Assembly: GCA_964629975.1 (NCBI GenBank)
Contig: CAZVUN010000054.1
Coordinates: 1-17,448 of the forward strand
Length of the DNA stretch: 17,448 nucleotides
Reading direction: 5' to 3'
Source: G020354085 sp964629975
GTDB lineage: Bacteria; Pseudomonadota; Gammaproteobacteria; Acidiferrobacterales; Sulfurifustaceae
The translations under genes were made by a program, and so were the position numbers. Shown piece after piece: positions 1 through 6,274 of the stretch (positions are counted from its first letter, which is position 1; every line of letters begins with the position of its first letter). The notes under the pieces are model-generated. The model was given only the letters and a program-made list of their open reading frames with translations, had not been told where the DNA came from and made no database searches.

Positions 1-440
1 GTGCCGGCAAGCGCGCCGAGCCGCTCGATCAGCTCCGGCACCTGCGCCAGGCGCCGCGGCTCGGTGACGAACACCGTGAGCCCGAGCGCCCGCAGCCGTG
101 CGAGCTGCGCCGGCGGATTGCCACTTTGCCAGGCGACGACCAGGTCGGGACGCAGCGCCACGATCCGCTCGATGTCCAGACCGGCGCTGCTGCCGATGCG
201 CGCGACCTCCCGGGCCGCGGCCGGAAAATCGCTGAACTCCGCCACACCGACCAGACGCTCGCCGGCCCCGGCGGCGTAGAGCAGCTCGGTGGCGTGCGGC
301 GCGAGACTGACGATGCGCTCGGCCGGCTGCGCGAGCTCGACGCGCGCGCCGGCGTCGTCAACGGCATGCAGCACGCCGAAGGTGAGCGGTGCCGGCAGCG
401 CACACAGCGCCGCGACCACCCCGCGCCACGCGCCGTACAT
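1..440 (-). CDS. btuF: BtuF-like periplasmic cobalamin-binding protein (partial, runs off left edge)
   Basis: The reading frame starts at an ATG at 440 and stays open to base 1, so 146 N-terminal residues are visible and the C-terminal half is missing. Residues 1-26 look like a Sec signal peptide: a short basic start (R6), a hydrophobic stretch, then Ala-26. Residues 42-60 (RIVSLAPHATELLYAAGAG) match the first conserved block of the BtuF/FecB-type helical-backbone binding fold (Peripla_BP_2), followed by an LVGV strand and an ALRPDLVV segment typical of the family. Family members capture vitamin B12 or ferric siderophores in the periplasm and deliver them to a BtuCD-type ABC importer. The gene begins 11 bp after the stop of a CobC-like phosphatase, which favours cobalamin as ligand. 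That substrate call is inference from context, because the ligand-contacting C-terminal lobe is outside the window. No good ribosome-binding site is visible, so translational coupling is likely. Confidence 0.82.
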   Translation of the reverse strand, partial: MYGAWRGVVAALCALPAPLTFGVLHAVDDAGARVELAQPAERIVSLAPHATELLYAAGAGERLVGVAEFSDFPAAAREVARIGSSAGLDIERIVALRPDLVVAWQSGNPPAQLARLRALGLTVFVTEPRRLAQVPELIERLGALAG

Positions 441-451
441 GGCGGCGGGAC

Positions 452-1072
452 CTACGACAGCTCGGGCAGCCGCCCGGCGTGGAACACGAGCCTCGGCATG
501 AGATAGCGCCCCGTGCGCTCGATCTCGATGCGCGTGATGCCGGCGCTCGGTACGTGCAGGCGGAAGATACGCGCGAGCGGCACCTCGAGCACGTGCCCGA
601 CGATGGCGCGTATCACCCCGGCATGCGCCACCACCAGCACGTGCCGGCCGCTGTGGCGTTGCAGCACATCGTTCCACGCCAGCAGCACACGCGCCTGAAA
701 CTGCACGAGCGGCTCGGCACCGGCCGGGGCATGGGCAAGCGGATCGTCCCAGAAGCGCGCCAGGCGCTCGGCGTCGTCGCGGCGGATGTCTTCGGGCGTG
801 CGTCCCTCCCAGGCGCCGAACCCGAGCTCCTTCAGGCGCGCGTCGGTCTCAAGGCTCAGGGCATGGCGTTGCGCCAGCTCGCGCGCGAACGCCAGGCAGC
901 GCGACAGCGTCGAGCTCACGATCGCGTCCCACGGGCGCGCATCGCCCACGGCGCTGCGCATCTGTGCCCAGCCCTTGTCGCTCAGCGGATCATCGGTCTG
1001 ACCGCGGTACCTGCGCCCGCCCACCGGTTCACCATGGCGCATCAGATCGACGCGGGTCAGCAGCTGCGTCAT
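452..1072 (-). CDS. cobC: Histidine phosphatase, CobC-type (alpha-ribazole phosphatase-like)
   Basis: This is a 206-residue cytosolic protein of the histidine phosphatase superfamily. The catalytic LMRHGEP motif lies at residues 10-16, with the phosphorylated His at 13. Other active-site residues are R58 (SSTLSRC), E82 (KELGFGAWEG) and H150 (VVAHAGVIR). The segment RGQTDDPLSDKGWAQM at 23-38 resembles the CobC proteins of Pseudomonas. CobC removes the 5'-phosphate of alpha-ribazole phosphate (or of adenosylcobalamin phosphate) late in nucleotide-loop assembly of vitamin B12. The gene lies between ampE (68 bp upstream) and a btuF-like gene (11 bp downstream), consistent with a B12 salvage role. 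The superfamily also holds phosphoglycerate mutases and unrelated phosphatases, so the substrate is an inference. ATG at 1072 is placed sensibly just before the first beta strand, although no clear Shine-Dalgarno sequence precedes it. Confidence 0.85.
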   Translation of the reverse strand: MTQLLTRVDLMRHGEPVGGRRYRGQTDDPLSDKGWAQMRSAVGDARPWDAIVSSTLSRCLAFARELAQRHALSLETDARLKELGFGAWEGRTPEDIRRDDAERLARFWDDPLAHAPAGAEPLVQFQARVLLAWNDVLQRHSGRHVLVVAHAGVIRAIVGHVLEVPLARIFRLHVPSAGITRIEIERTGRYLMPRLVFHAGRLPELS

Positions 1073-1139
1073 CGAATGGGCGATAGCGTTTGTGTGCGCT
1101 GAGGTCGGCCGGCACCGGACGCGGCGCCACGGGACGCGT

Positions 1140-2072
1140 CTAGCCGGTGATCAGGCCTGCGAAATGCGCGCCGGCCATGAGGATGCCGACCACCAGCCAC
1201 ATGAGCAATACGCGCCATACCAGTGCCACCACGCCGCGCACATGGTGGGCGTCCGGCACCACGCTGAGCTCGGCGGTCGCTTCCTCGAACTCGGTCTCCT
1301 CGCCGCCCGGCTCACAGGTCTGCATGTGCATCGCGCCGAATCCGGACGCGAGCAGCGGACCGCTGTTGATGTCGCCCCACACGCTCATGCGCTTGGCCCA
1401 GCAGTGCAAGGCGTCCTCGAAGCTGCCCATGAGCGCGTAGGACAGCGCCGTGATGCGCGCCGGGATCCAGCCGAGCACGTCGTCGAGACGTGCGGCGGCC
1501 CAGCCGAACTCGGCGAAGCGCTCATAGCGGTGTCCCCACAACATGTCGAGGATGCTCGCCAGGCGCTGCAACACCGCGCCGAACGGCCCGAGCAGCACGA
1601 ACCAGAAGATCGGGGAGATCACGAGCGCGTTGCCCTGCTTCAACACCGCCTCGACGGTGGCGCGGGCGATGCCAGCCTCGGTCTGCTCGGGCGCGCCCTT
1701 GCCGGTCAGCTCGCGCAGCTGTTCGTTGGCGTCGTGCAGATCGTTGCTCTCGAGCGCGTCGGCCACCGCACCGCTGGTCTTGGCGAGCCGGTAAATATCG
1801 AGGCACAGGTACAGGATCAGCACGTCGAAGGCGACACGCAGCAACCAGCCTATCTCGCCCAGCACGTAACGCACCAGCACCACGGCGGCCGCGATTGGCA
1901 CGATCGCGAGCAGCACCGCACCGACGCCATGCACGCGCTTGCCGCCGTTGAAGCGCTCTTCGATCGATTCGGCCCAGTCACGGTACCAGGCGAACGGCTT
2001 GAAGCCGTGGCGGTCGGGGACGAGGCGATCGAGGGCGACGGCGAGCAGGATGGTGAGCAGGATCTCGGTCAT
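1140..2072 (-). CDS. ampE: AmpE-family inner-membrane protein (CbiB homologue)
   Basis: This is a 310-residue membrane protein if it starts at the ATG at 2072. An in-frame GTG at 2099, 13 nt after GGGAGG, would add nine residues. I prefer 2072 because MTEILLTILLAVALDRL aligns with the start of E. coli AmpE. Hydrophobic segments are visible at the N-terminus, around residues 48-68, in LLRVAFDVLILYLCLDIY, in ISPIFWFVLLGPFGAVLQRL, and at the C-terminus. The pattern PxFWFxxLGPFGA, followed by a D(V/W)xPxR-type segment (LGWIPARITALSYALMG), is AmpE-like. AmpE is homologous to the cobalamin enzyme CbiB/CobD. The HPV motif near the CbiB N-terminus is absent here, and ampD lies immediately upstream, so AmpE is favoured. 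Its proposed role is in sensing cell-wall recycling during beta-lactamase control, but its biochemistry is poorly defined. The cobC and btuF neighbours keep a CbiB-like role possible. Confidence 0.85.
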   Translation of the reverse strand: MTEILLTILLAVALDRLVPDRHGFKPFAWYRDWAESIEERFNGGKRVHGVGAVLLAIVPIAAAVVLVRYVLGEIGWLLRVAFDVLILYLCLDIYRLAKTSGAVADALESNDLHDANEQLRELTGKGAPEQTEAGIARATVEAVLKQGNALVISPIFWFVLLGPFGAVLQRLASILDMLWGHRYERFAEFGWAAARLDDVLGWIPARITALSYALMGSFEDALHCWAKRMSVWGDINSGPLLASGFGAMHMQTCEPGGEETEFEEATAELSVVPDAHHVRGVVALVWRVLLMWLVVGILMAGAHFAGLITG

Positions 2073-2142
2073 GGGCCGGGGCAGGAATGCATCGGCCACA
2101 ATGATACCGCAGCCTCCCGCGCGCCTCTAGGCGCGCACGCCT

Positions 2143-2709
2143 TCACGCCGGTGACGACGCGCCCGCGAGCAGCGACAGATAGTGCGCCCAGTCGAAGCCG
2201 CTGCCCGGATCGGACTTGCGTCCCGGCGCGATGTCCTGGTGGCCGTAGATGCGCGCGGCGCTCATCGCGGGATAGGCCGCCATCAGTGCCGCCGTCAGCG
2301 CCGCCAGACGCTCGTACTGCACGGGTGCGAACGGCGCATCGTCGGTCCCCTCGAGCTCCACGCCGATGGAAAAGTCGTTGACGCGCTCGCGCCCCTCGCA
2401 CCACGAACGCCCGGCGTGCCAGGCGCGCTGCGTGGTCGGAACGAACTGCAGCAGCTCGCCATCGCGCCGGATGAGAAAGTGCGCCGACACCCGCAGACCG
2501 GCGATCTCCCTATAGTAAGGATGCGCGTCCTGCGGCAGGCAGCCGCAGAACAGCTGCTCGATGCCGGCGCCACCGAACTCGCCGGGCGGCAGGCTGATGG
2601 CGTGGATGATCAGCACCTCCGGCCGGCAACCGGGAGGCCGTGCATCCGCGTGTGGTGAGGGCACGAGGCGCGCCCCGCGCAGCAGACCGGTCGAGGGGTC
2701 GAGTTCCAT
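2143..2709 (-). CDS. ampD: 1,6-anhydro-N-acetylmuramyl-L-alanine amidase AmpD
   Basis: This is a 188-residue cytosolic zinc amidase that cleaves the stem peptide from 1,6-anhydro-MurNAc muropeptides during peptidoglycan recycling, keeping the AmpR inducer low. The predicted zinc ligands are H36 (VLIIHAISLPPGEFGG), H157 (YGHQDIAPGRKSDPG) and D167, with K165 in the active site. HPYYREI, LRVSAHFLIRRDGE, QRAWHAG and VNDFSIGVELEGTD all match E. coli AmpD closely, and the length is the family norm (about 183-190). I chose the ATG at 2709 because MELDPSTGLLRGAR aligns with known AmpD N-termini. A longer frame to 2784 adds an arginine-rich extension with no family counterpart. ampE follows 70 bp downstream, the classical ampDE pair. 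No signal peptide is visible, which separates it from the periplasmic AmiD/AmpDh paralogues. The upstream promoter is unclear; a TATGCT at 2770-2765 lacks a convincing -35. Confidence 0.95.
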   Translation of the reverse strand: MELDPSTGLLRGARLVPSPHADARPPGCRPEVLIIHAISLPPGEFGGAGIEQLFCGCLPQDAHPYYREIAGLRVSAHFLIRRDGELLQFVPTTQRAWHAGRSWCEGRERVNDFSIGVELEGTDDAPFAPVQYERLAALTAALMAAYPAMSAARIYGHQDIAPGRKSDPGSGFDWAHYLSLLAGASSPA

Positions 2710-2821
2710 GGGCAACCTGTGAGCAGGCCGCGTCACGCCCGCGTGGACGCGACGCATGCGCCGAAGCATAGCATGCCCTCCCACGCGACCCGTGGCGCAA
2801 CCGGCGATTGCCGCTCGCCCT

Positions 2822-2851
2822 GCGGAATCACGCGCGCCGCTCCGTTATAAT
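2822..2851 (+). promoter_or_regulatory. Predicted sigma-70 promoter of pgi
   Basis: A perfect -10 hexamer TATAAT occupies 2846-2851, 57 bp before the pgi start codon. The matching -35 region (about 2822-2828, GCGGAA/CGGAAT) is poor, so the promoter may rely on the strong -10 or on an activator. Predicted transcription start is near 2858, giving a leader of about 50 nt. The ribosome-binding site GGAG lies at 2897-2900, 8 nt before the GTG start at 2909. Confidence 0.5.
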
Positions 2852-2908
2852 CGGCGGTGACGCCCATAATGACTGATCCGCCCCGCGGTTCTCACGGGAG
2901 ACCCACCG

Positions 2909-4564
2909 GTGCCAGCGCGCACAGCTTCCCTCACCCACTGCCCGGAATGGGCGGCCCTCACAGCCCATTACGCTGACATCCGCCCCACCGGCTTGCGTGC
3001 GCTGTTCGCGCAGGATCCGCAGCGCGGCGAACGCCTGAGCATCGAGGCCGAGGGGGTCTTTCTCGACTACTCGAAGAATCTCCTGACCGATCAGACCATG
3101 CAGCGGCTCCTTGCCCTCGCGCGGGCGCGCGGGCTGCCGGCGCGCATCGCGGCGATGTTCGCCGGTGAACGCATCAACACCACGGAGCAGCGCGCCGTGC
3201 TGCACACGGCACTGCGCGCACCGCGCACGGCGACCGTGATGCTCGATGGTGAGAACGTCGTCCCGCAGGTGCACGCCGTGCTCGACCGCATGGCGGCACT
3301 GGCCGAACAGATCCGCACCGGCCAATGGCGCGGGCACACCGGCAAGCCCTTGCGCAACATCATCAACATCGGCATCGGTGGCTCGGATCTCGGTCCGCGC
3401 ATGGCCACGGCCGCGTTGCGCTTCTATGCCGATCGGCGGCTGCGCACCCGCTTCGTGTCCAACATCGATGCGACCGATTTTGTCGAGGCAGTGCATGATC
3501 TCGACCCGGCCGAGACGCTGTTCATCGTTTCGTCCAAGACGTTTACCACACTCGAGACCCTGGCCAACGCCCGCGCCGCGCGCGCGTGGTGCATCGCCGG
3601 CCTGGGCGAGGCGCGCGCCGTCGCGCGCCATTTCGTCGCGGTGTCCACCAATGCGGCGGAGGTGGCAGGCTTCGGAATCGATCCGGCCAACATGTTCGAG
3701 TTCTGGGACTGGGTCGGGGGACGCTACTCGCTGCCCTCCGCCATCGGCCTCGCGCTCATGATCGCCGTCGGACCGCAGCACTTCCGCGACATGCTCGCCG
3801 GCTTCCATGCCATGGACGAGCACTTTCGCAGCGCACCGCTCGAGCGCAACCTGCCGGTGCTGCTCGGCTTGATCGGCATCTGGAATCGCAACTTTCTGGG
3901 CGCGGCGTCGCACGCGGTGCTGCCGTACGATCAGTACCTCGCGGATCTGCCGGCCTACCTGCAACAGCTCGACATGGAGAGCAACGGCAAGCGCGTGACG
4001 CGCGCCGGCGATGCGCTCGACTACGACACCGCGCCGGTCATCTGGGGCCAGGCCGGCACCAACGGCCAGCATGCCTTTTACCAGCTGCTTCATCAGGGCA
4101 CGGCGCTCGTCCCGTGTGACTTCATCGGCTTCTGTCGCCCGCTCAACCCGCTCGACAACCACCACGATCTGTTGATTGCGAATCTGCTGGCCCAGACCGA
4201 GGCGCTCGCGTTCGGCAAGACACCGGCGGAGGTGCGTGCGGAGGGCACACCGGAGGCGCTCGTGCCCCATCGAACGTTCCCGGGCAACCGCCCGACCAAC
4301 ACCCTGCTGCTCGAGCAACTGACTCCCCACGCGCTCGGCCGATTGATCGCGCTCTATGAGCACAAGGTATTCGTGCAGGGCGCGATCTGGGACGTGAATT
4401 GCTTCGATCAGTGGGGCGTGGAACTCGGCAAGGCGCTCGCCAAACGCATCGAGCCCGCGCTTGCCGCCAGCAACGAGCCGCCGCTCCCGCACGACAGCTC
4501 CACCCGCACGCTCATACGACGCTACCGCGCCTACCGGTTGTCGCCGACCCTGAGGCGGACGTGA
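2909..4564 (+). CDS. pgi: Glucose-6-phosphate isomerase
   Basis: This 551-residue cytosolic enzyme interconverts glucose 6-phosphate and fructose 6-phosphate in glycolysis/gluconeogenesis; E. coli Pgi has 549 residues. The first family signature is FWDWVGGRYSLPSAIG and the second is around FDQWGVELGK. Predicted catalytic residues are E357 (DMESNGKR), H388 (GTNGQHAFYQLLHQG) and K508 (GVELGK). The sugar-phosphate site is seen in NIGIGGSDLGP and in SSKTFTTLET. The start is GTG at 2909, with GGAG 8 nt upstream. The gene appears monocistronic: it has its own promoter, is divergent from ampD, and is followed by a tRNA gene on the opposite strand. A 592-codon frame antisense to it is a GC-rich shadow. 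Confidence 0.97.
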   Translation: MPARTASLTHCPEWAALTAHYADIRPTGLRALFAQDPQRGERLSIEAEGVFLDYSKNLLTDQTMQRLLALARARGLPARIAAMFAGERINTTEQRAVLHTALRAPRTATVMLDGENVVPQVHAVLDRMAALAEQIRTGQWRGHTGKPLRNIINIGIGGSDLGPRMATAALRFYADRRLRTRFVSNIDATDFVEAVHDLDPAETLFIVSSKTFTTLETLANARAARAWCIAGLGEARAVARHFVAVSTNAAEVAGFGIDPANMFEFWDWVGGRYSLPSAIGLALMIAVGPQHFRDMLAGFHAMDEHFRSAPLERNLPVLLGLIGIWNRNFLGAASHAVLPYDQYLADLPAYLQQLDMESNGKRVTRAGDALDYDTAPVIWGQAGTNGQHAFYQLLHQGTALVPCDFIGFCRPLNPLDNHHDLLIANLLAQTEALAFGKTPAEVRAEGTPEALVPHRTFPGNRPTNTLLLEQLTPHALGRLIALYEHKVFVQGAIWDVNCFDQWGVELGKALAKRIEPALAASNEPPLPHDSSTRTLIRRYRAYRLSPTLRRT

Positions 4565-4620
4565 GGTTCCGCCGCCGCAAAGGGCGTCGGTGCGCCACTC
4601 AAACAAGACATCGCGGAACG

Positions 4621-4642
4621 GGCGCCTGAGACAAGAGGCGCC
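4621..4642. terminator. Stem-loop between convergent pgi and tRNA-Thr
   Basis: GGCGCC at 4621-4626 pairs with GGCGCC at 4637-4642 around a 10-nt loop. It lies 56 bp past the pgi stop and 19 bp past the tRNA 3' end on the other strand, so it could serve both. A wider inverted repeat, GTTCCGC (4566-4572) with GCGGAAC (4613-4619), sits just before it. Neither arm is followed by a clear U run, so intrinsic termination is only a suggestion. Confidence 0.35.
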
Positions 4643-4660
4643 GTAACGTACTGTGGTGAA

Positions 4661-4736
<76 letters not shown>

Positions 4737-4765
4737 AGGCGAGAACCCGACGCGGGAAGACGCGC

Positions 4766-4794
4766 AGTATAGGGTAGGAGATCGGGCGCACCAA
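4766..4794 (-). promoter_or_regulatory. Predicted promoter of tRNA-Thr
   Basis: On the minus strand, -35 TTGGTG (4794-4789) and -10 TATACT (4771-4766) are separated by 17 bp. The -10 is followed by GCGCGTC, a GC-rich discriminator typical of stable-RNA promoters under stringent control. Predicted start is near 4759, about 23 nt upstream of the mature tRNA 5' end. Confidence 0.55.
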
Positions 4795-4830
4795 GCTGGC
4801 GCCGGGCCCCGGTCGCCAAGTGGCCGGAGG

Positions 4831-5256
4831 CTATGCGGTACGACGGATGCGGATGACGACGTCCACACCCTGCAGGGCGGTGCCCTCGGGCAATGGGGGA
4901 AGACCGGTCACCTGCACCTTGCTCGCGTCCACGTCGGTCAGCTCGCCCGTGCTTTCGTCATACAGGTGATGGTGCGGTGCCGTGTTCGGGTCATAGAAGA
5001 CCCGCACCGGGTCGGCAATAACCTCCCGTACCACGCCCTTCTCGGCCAGGAGGCCGAGGGTGTTGTAGACGGTCGCCTTCGATACCCGCCGATCCTCGCC
5101 ATTTACCACATTGAAGACGTCTTCCGCCGACATGTGAACACCGCGTGACAGCATGGCGCGTGTGATCTGGACCCGTTGGGCCGTCGGGACAACGCCATGC
5201 TCACGTAACTTTCGTGCTACGTCAGCTTCAGATAGGAATGGTTGTGTCATCTGCAT
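4831..5256 (-). CDS. Fur-family transcriptional regulator, Irr-like
   Basis: This is a 141-residue DNA-binding protein of the Fur superfamily. Residues 10-80 form the winged helix (GVVPTAQRVQITRAML; recognition helix VSKATVYNTLGLLAEKGVV at 58-76). The dimerisation/metal region is short: HHH at 95-97, then DESTGELTDVD. The protein contains no cysteine at all, so the CxxC zinc sites of Fur, Zur and PerR are absent. The C-terminus GLPPLPEGTALQGVDVVIRIRR closely resembles that of Irr, the haem-responsive iron regulator of alphaproteobacteria. In Irr, histidines near this HHH motif take part in haem/metal sensing. I infer an iron- or haem-responsive repressor, but peroxide sensing cannot be excluded. 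ATG codons lie at 5256 and 5250. The predicted transcription start is near 5258, so the mRNA would be almost leaderless. The gene is divergent from the pilin operon and probably transcribed alone. Confidence 0.88.
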   Translation of the reverse strand: MQMTQPFLSEADVARKLREHGVVPTAQRVQITRAMLSRGVHMSAEDVFNVVNGEDRRVSKATVYNTLGLLAEKGVVREVIADPVRVFYDPNTAPHHHLYDESTGELTDVDASKVQVTGLPPLPEGTALQGVDVVIRIRRTA

Positions 5257-5294
5257 TTAGAAACAGTATAAGTTGCTTGCCAAAGGGCTGTCCA
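5256..5294 (-). promoter_or_regulatory. Promoter and Irr-box-like dyad of the Fur-family gene
   Basis: On the minus strand, -35 TGGACA (5294-5289) and -10 TATACT (5270-5265) are 18 bp apart, placing the start near 5258. Across the -10 and the start codon lies TTTAGAAACAGTATAAG (5256-5272, plus strand). Its left half matches TTTAGAA, and its right half agrees at 4 of 7 positions with TTCTAAA. The Irr (ICE) consensus as I recall it is TTTAGAA-N3-TTCTAAA. Binding here would occlude RNA polymerase, suggesting autoregulation. Confidence 0.5.
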
Positions 5295-5448
5295 CGGACC
5301 GCTGCCTTTCCCGTGCAATTGACCATCCTATCGGGACCGGGCGCAACATCCGGGGCTAAACTGCCGGCCCAACTGGCGTCGAGGATTTGACGTCGAATCG
5401 GTCCTCAGAACTGGGAACCGGGGAGGTTTCGGCTCACAACCGAGTGCA

Positions 5449-5462
5449 ATGGTCTGGACCAT
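5449..5462. repeat. Short inverted repeat ATGGTC-TG-GACCAT
   Basis: Six-base perfect arms flank a 2-bp centre. The repeat lies 27 bp upstream of a candidate -35 and about 160 bp before the first pilin gene, in a position suitable for an operator. No known regulator was recognised. Confidence 0.55.
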
Positions 5463-5488
5463 CAAGGACGGCTGACCAATCACGTCAA

Positions 5489-5516
5489 TTGCTGAATCGC
5501 GATCTTCGCTTATGCT
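5489..5516 (+). promoter_or_regulatory. Weak candidate sigma-70 promoter for the pilin operon
   Basis: TTGCTG (5489-5494) and TATGCT (5511-5516) are separated by 16 bp, giving a predicted start near 5523 and a leader of about 100 nt. Both hexamers deviate from consensus and spacing is one short, so an activator would probably be needed. Confidence 0.25.
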
Positions 5517-5622
5517 TGTTGAAGCGGCAACTGAAGCAAGTGGCGAATTGCACGGAATCGATGCTACGGCCGCAGCGACGAACGCAACCGCTGGCCCGTG
5601 CCGACGTGTAACAAAGGGTAAA

Positions 5623-6270
5623 ATGCACCCAACCAAGTTTGACATCGTAGTGCCTTCTGTCTGCTCAGATGAGCCGTTCGTCTGCCACTTTAAGCCGGGC
5701 AATCGACCGTTCGTCCGTCACAAGGCACCGTCTGTCGGTTTTCATTCTAGCAGCGGCTTTACGCTCATCGAACTTATCATCGCGATGACAATCGTCGGCA
5801 TTCTGACGGCGCTCGCATTCCCGAGCTTTCGTGAATTCATCCAGAACCAGCGCCTATCCACCCAGACCAACGAATTGGTCAGCGACCTCGCTTTCGCGCG
5901 CAGCGAGGCGGTCAAGCGAAAGGGTCCGGTTACCGTGTGCGTTTCTACCTCGGGTACCGGGTGTACCGCGGGCGACTGGGAGGCCGGCCGGATCGTGTTC
6001 TCCGACGCCAACGGCGACGGCACCGTCGACGCCGGCGACGGCGACACCGTCCTGCGGGCGCGCGAAAAGTTGGACAGCTCAATCACACTGCGGTCGCTTG
6101 GGGTCGCAACGACTCCGCTGTCGTTCGGCGCGACCGGCGCCATCATCGCGGGCGGGCCGGTTACGTTCGCGCTGTGCGACGGGCGCGGCGCCAGCAAGGG
6201 GCGCGCAGTGCTGACCAACCCGATTGGCCAGGCGCGGGTCGATCAGAATGCGCCGGCAAACTGCACCTAG
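5623..6270 (+). CDS. fimU: GspH/FimT-type minor prepilin (FimU-like)
   Basis: This is a 215-residue prepilin. The type IV signal is SSSG/FTLIELIIAMTIVG, with cleavage after G45, N-methylation of F46 and Glu at mature position 5, followed by the hydrophobic helix. LVSDLAFARSEAVKR, a D128-rich acidic loop (DANGDGTVDAGD) and C-terminal CDGRG are typical of GspH/FimT pseudopilins. Such proteins sit near the pilus tip in the priming complex. The FimT DNA-binding motif GRxR is replaced by GQAR (202-205), which favours the FimU-like structural role over DNA uptake. The start is ATG 5623, with AAGGG just upstream. A GTG at 5650 is possible, and no start exists closer to the cleavage site. The 36-45-residue leader is unusually long, its pilin neighbours having about 23. 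First gene of the operon; the stop is 4 bp before pilV. Confidence 0.88.
   Translation: MHPTKFDIVVPSVCSDEPFVCHFKPGNRPFVRHKAPSVGFHSSSGFTLIELIIAMTIVGILTALAFPSFREFIQNQRLSTQTNELVSDLAFARSEAVKRKGPVTVCVSTSGTGCTAGDWEAGRIVFSDANGDGTVDAGDGDTVLRAREKLDSSITLRSLGVATTPLSFGATGAIIAGGPVTFALCDGRGASKGRAVLTNPIGQARVDQNAPANCT
5653..5736 (+). promoter_or_regulatory. Four AlgR/LytTR-like 9-bp boxes spaced 21-33-21 bp
   Basis: CCGTTCGTC, the AlgR box of Pseudomonas, occurs perfectly at 5674-5682 and 5707-5715. Related copies lie at 5653-5661 (CCTTCTGTC, 6 of 9) and 5728-5736 (CCGTCTGTC, 7 of 9). Start-to-start spacing is 21, 33 and 21 bp. Paired 9-bp direct repeats with 12-bp gaps are the usual LytTR-domain target. 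The boxes lie inside the first codons of the pilin gene and each encodes Pro-(Ser/Phe)-Val, so a protein-level repeat is the alternative. Confidence 0.4.
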
Positions 6271-6274
6271 CCAA

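Larger units (their letters stand above)
5295..5622. other. Intergenic region between the Fur-family gene and the pilin operon
   Basis: About 330 bp with no convincing gene on either strand. Frames crossing it lack family motifs, and it looks less GC-rich than the flanking genes. It holds a 14-bp inverted repeat (5449-5462), a weak sigma-70-like element (5489-5516) and an 8-of-9 minus-strand match to the AlgR box (5577-5585). I found no sigma-54 promoter: no GG-N10-GC pair with TGGCAC/TTGC. Confidence 0.6.

Noticed and set aside
1092..2381. 429-codon plus-strand frame opposite ampE and ampD
   Set aside because: Composition is typical of an antisense shadow, and both genes beneath it have intact family motifs.
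2828..4606. 592-codon minus-strand frame antisense to pgi
   Set aside because: It covers a fully conserved pgi, reads as arginine/histidine/glutamate-rich low-complexity protein without a domain, and is explained by third-position GC bias.
5271..5622. Sigma-54 promoter for the pilin operon
   Set aside because: TTGC occurrences at 5272, 5489 and 5547 lack GG at the required distance upstream.
5328..5702. 124-codon minus-strand frame in the regulator-pilin spacer
   Set aside because: No family motif, and it overlaps the start of the pilin gene. A hydrophobic stretch (AVAFVAAAVASI) resembles a signal peptide, but nothing else supports coding.
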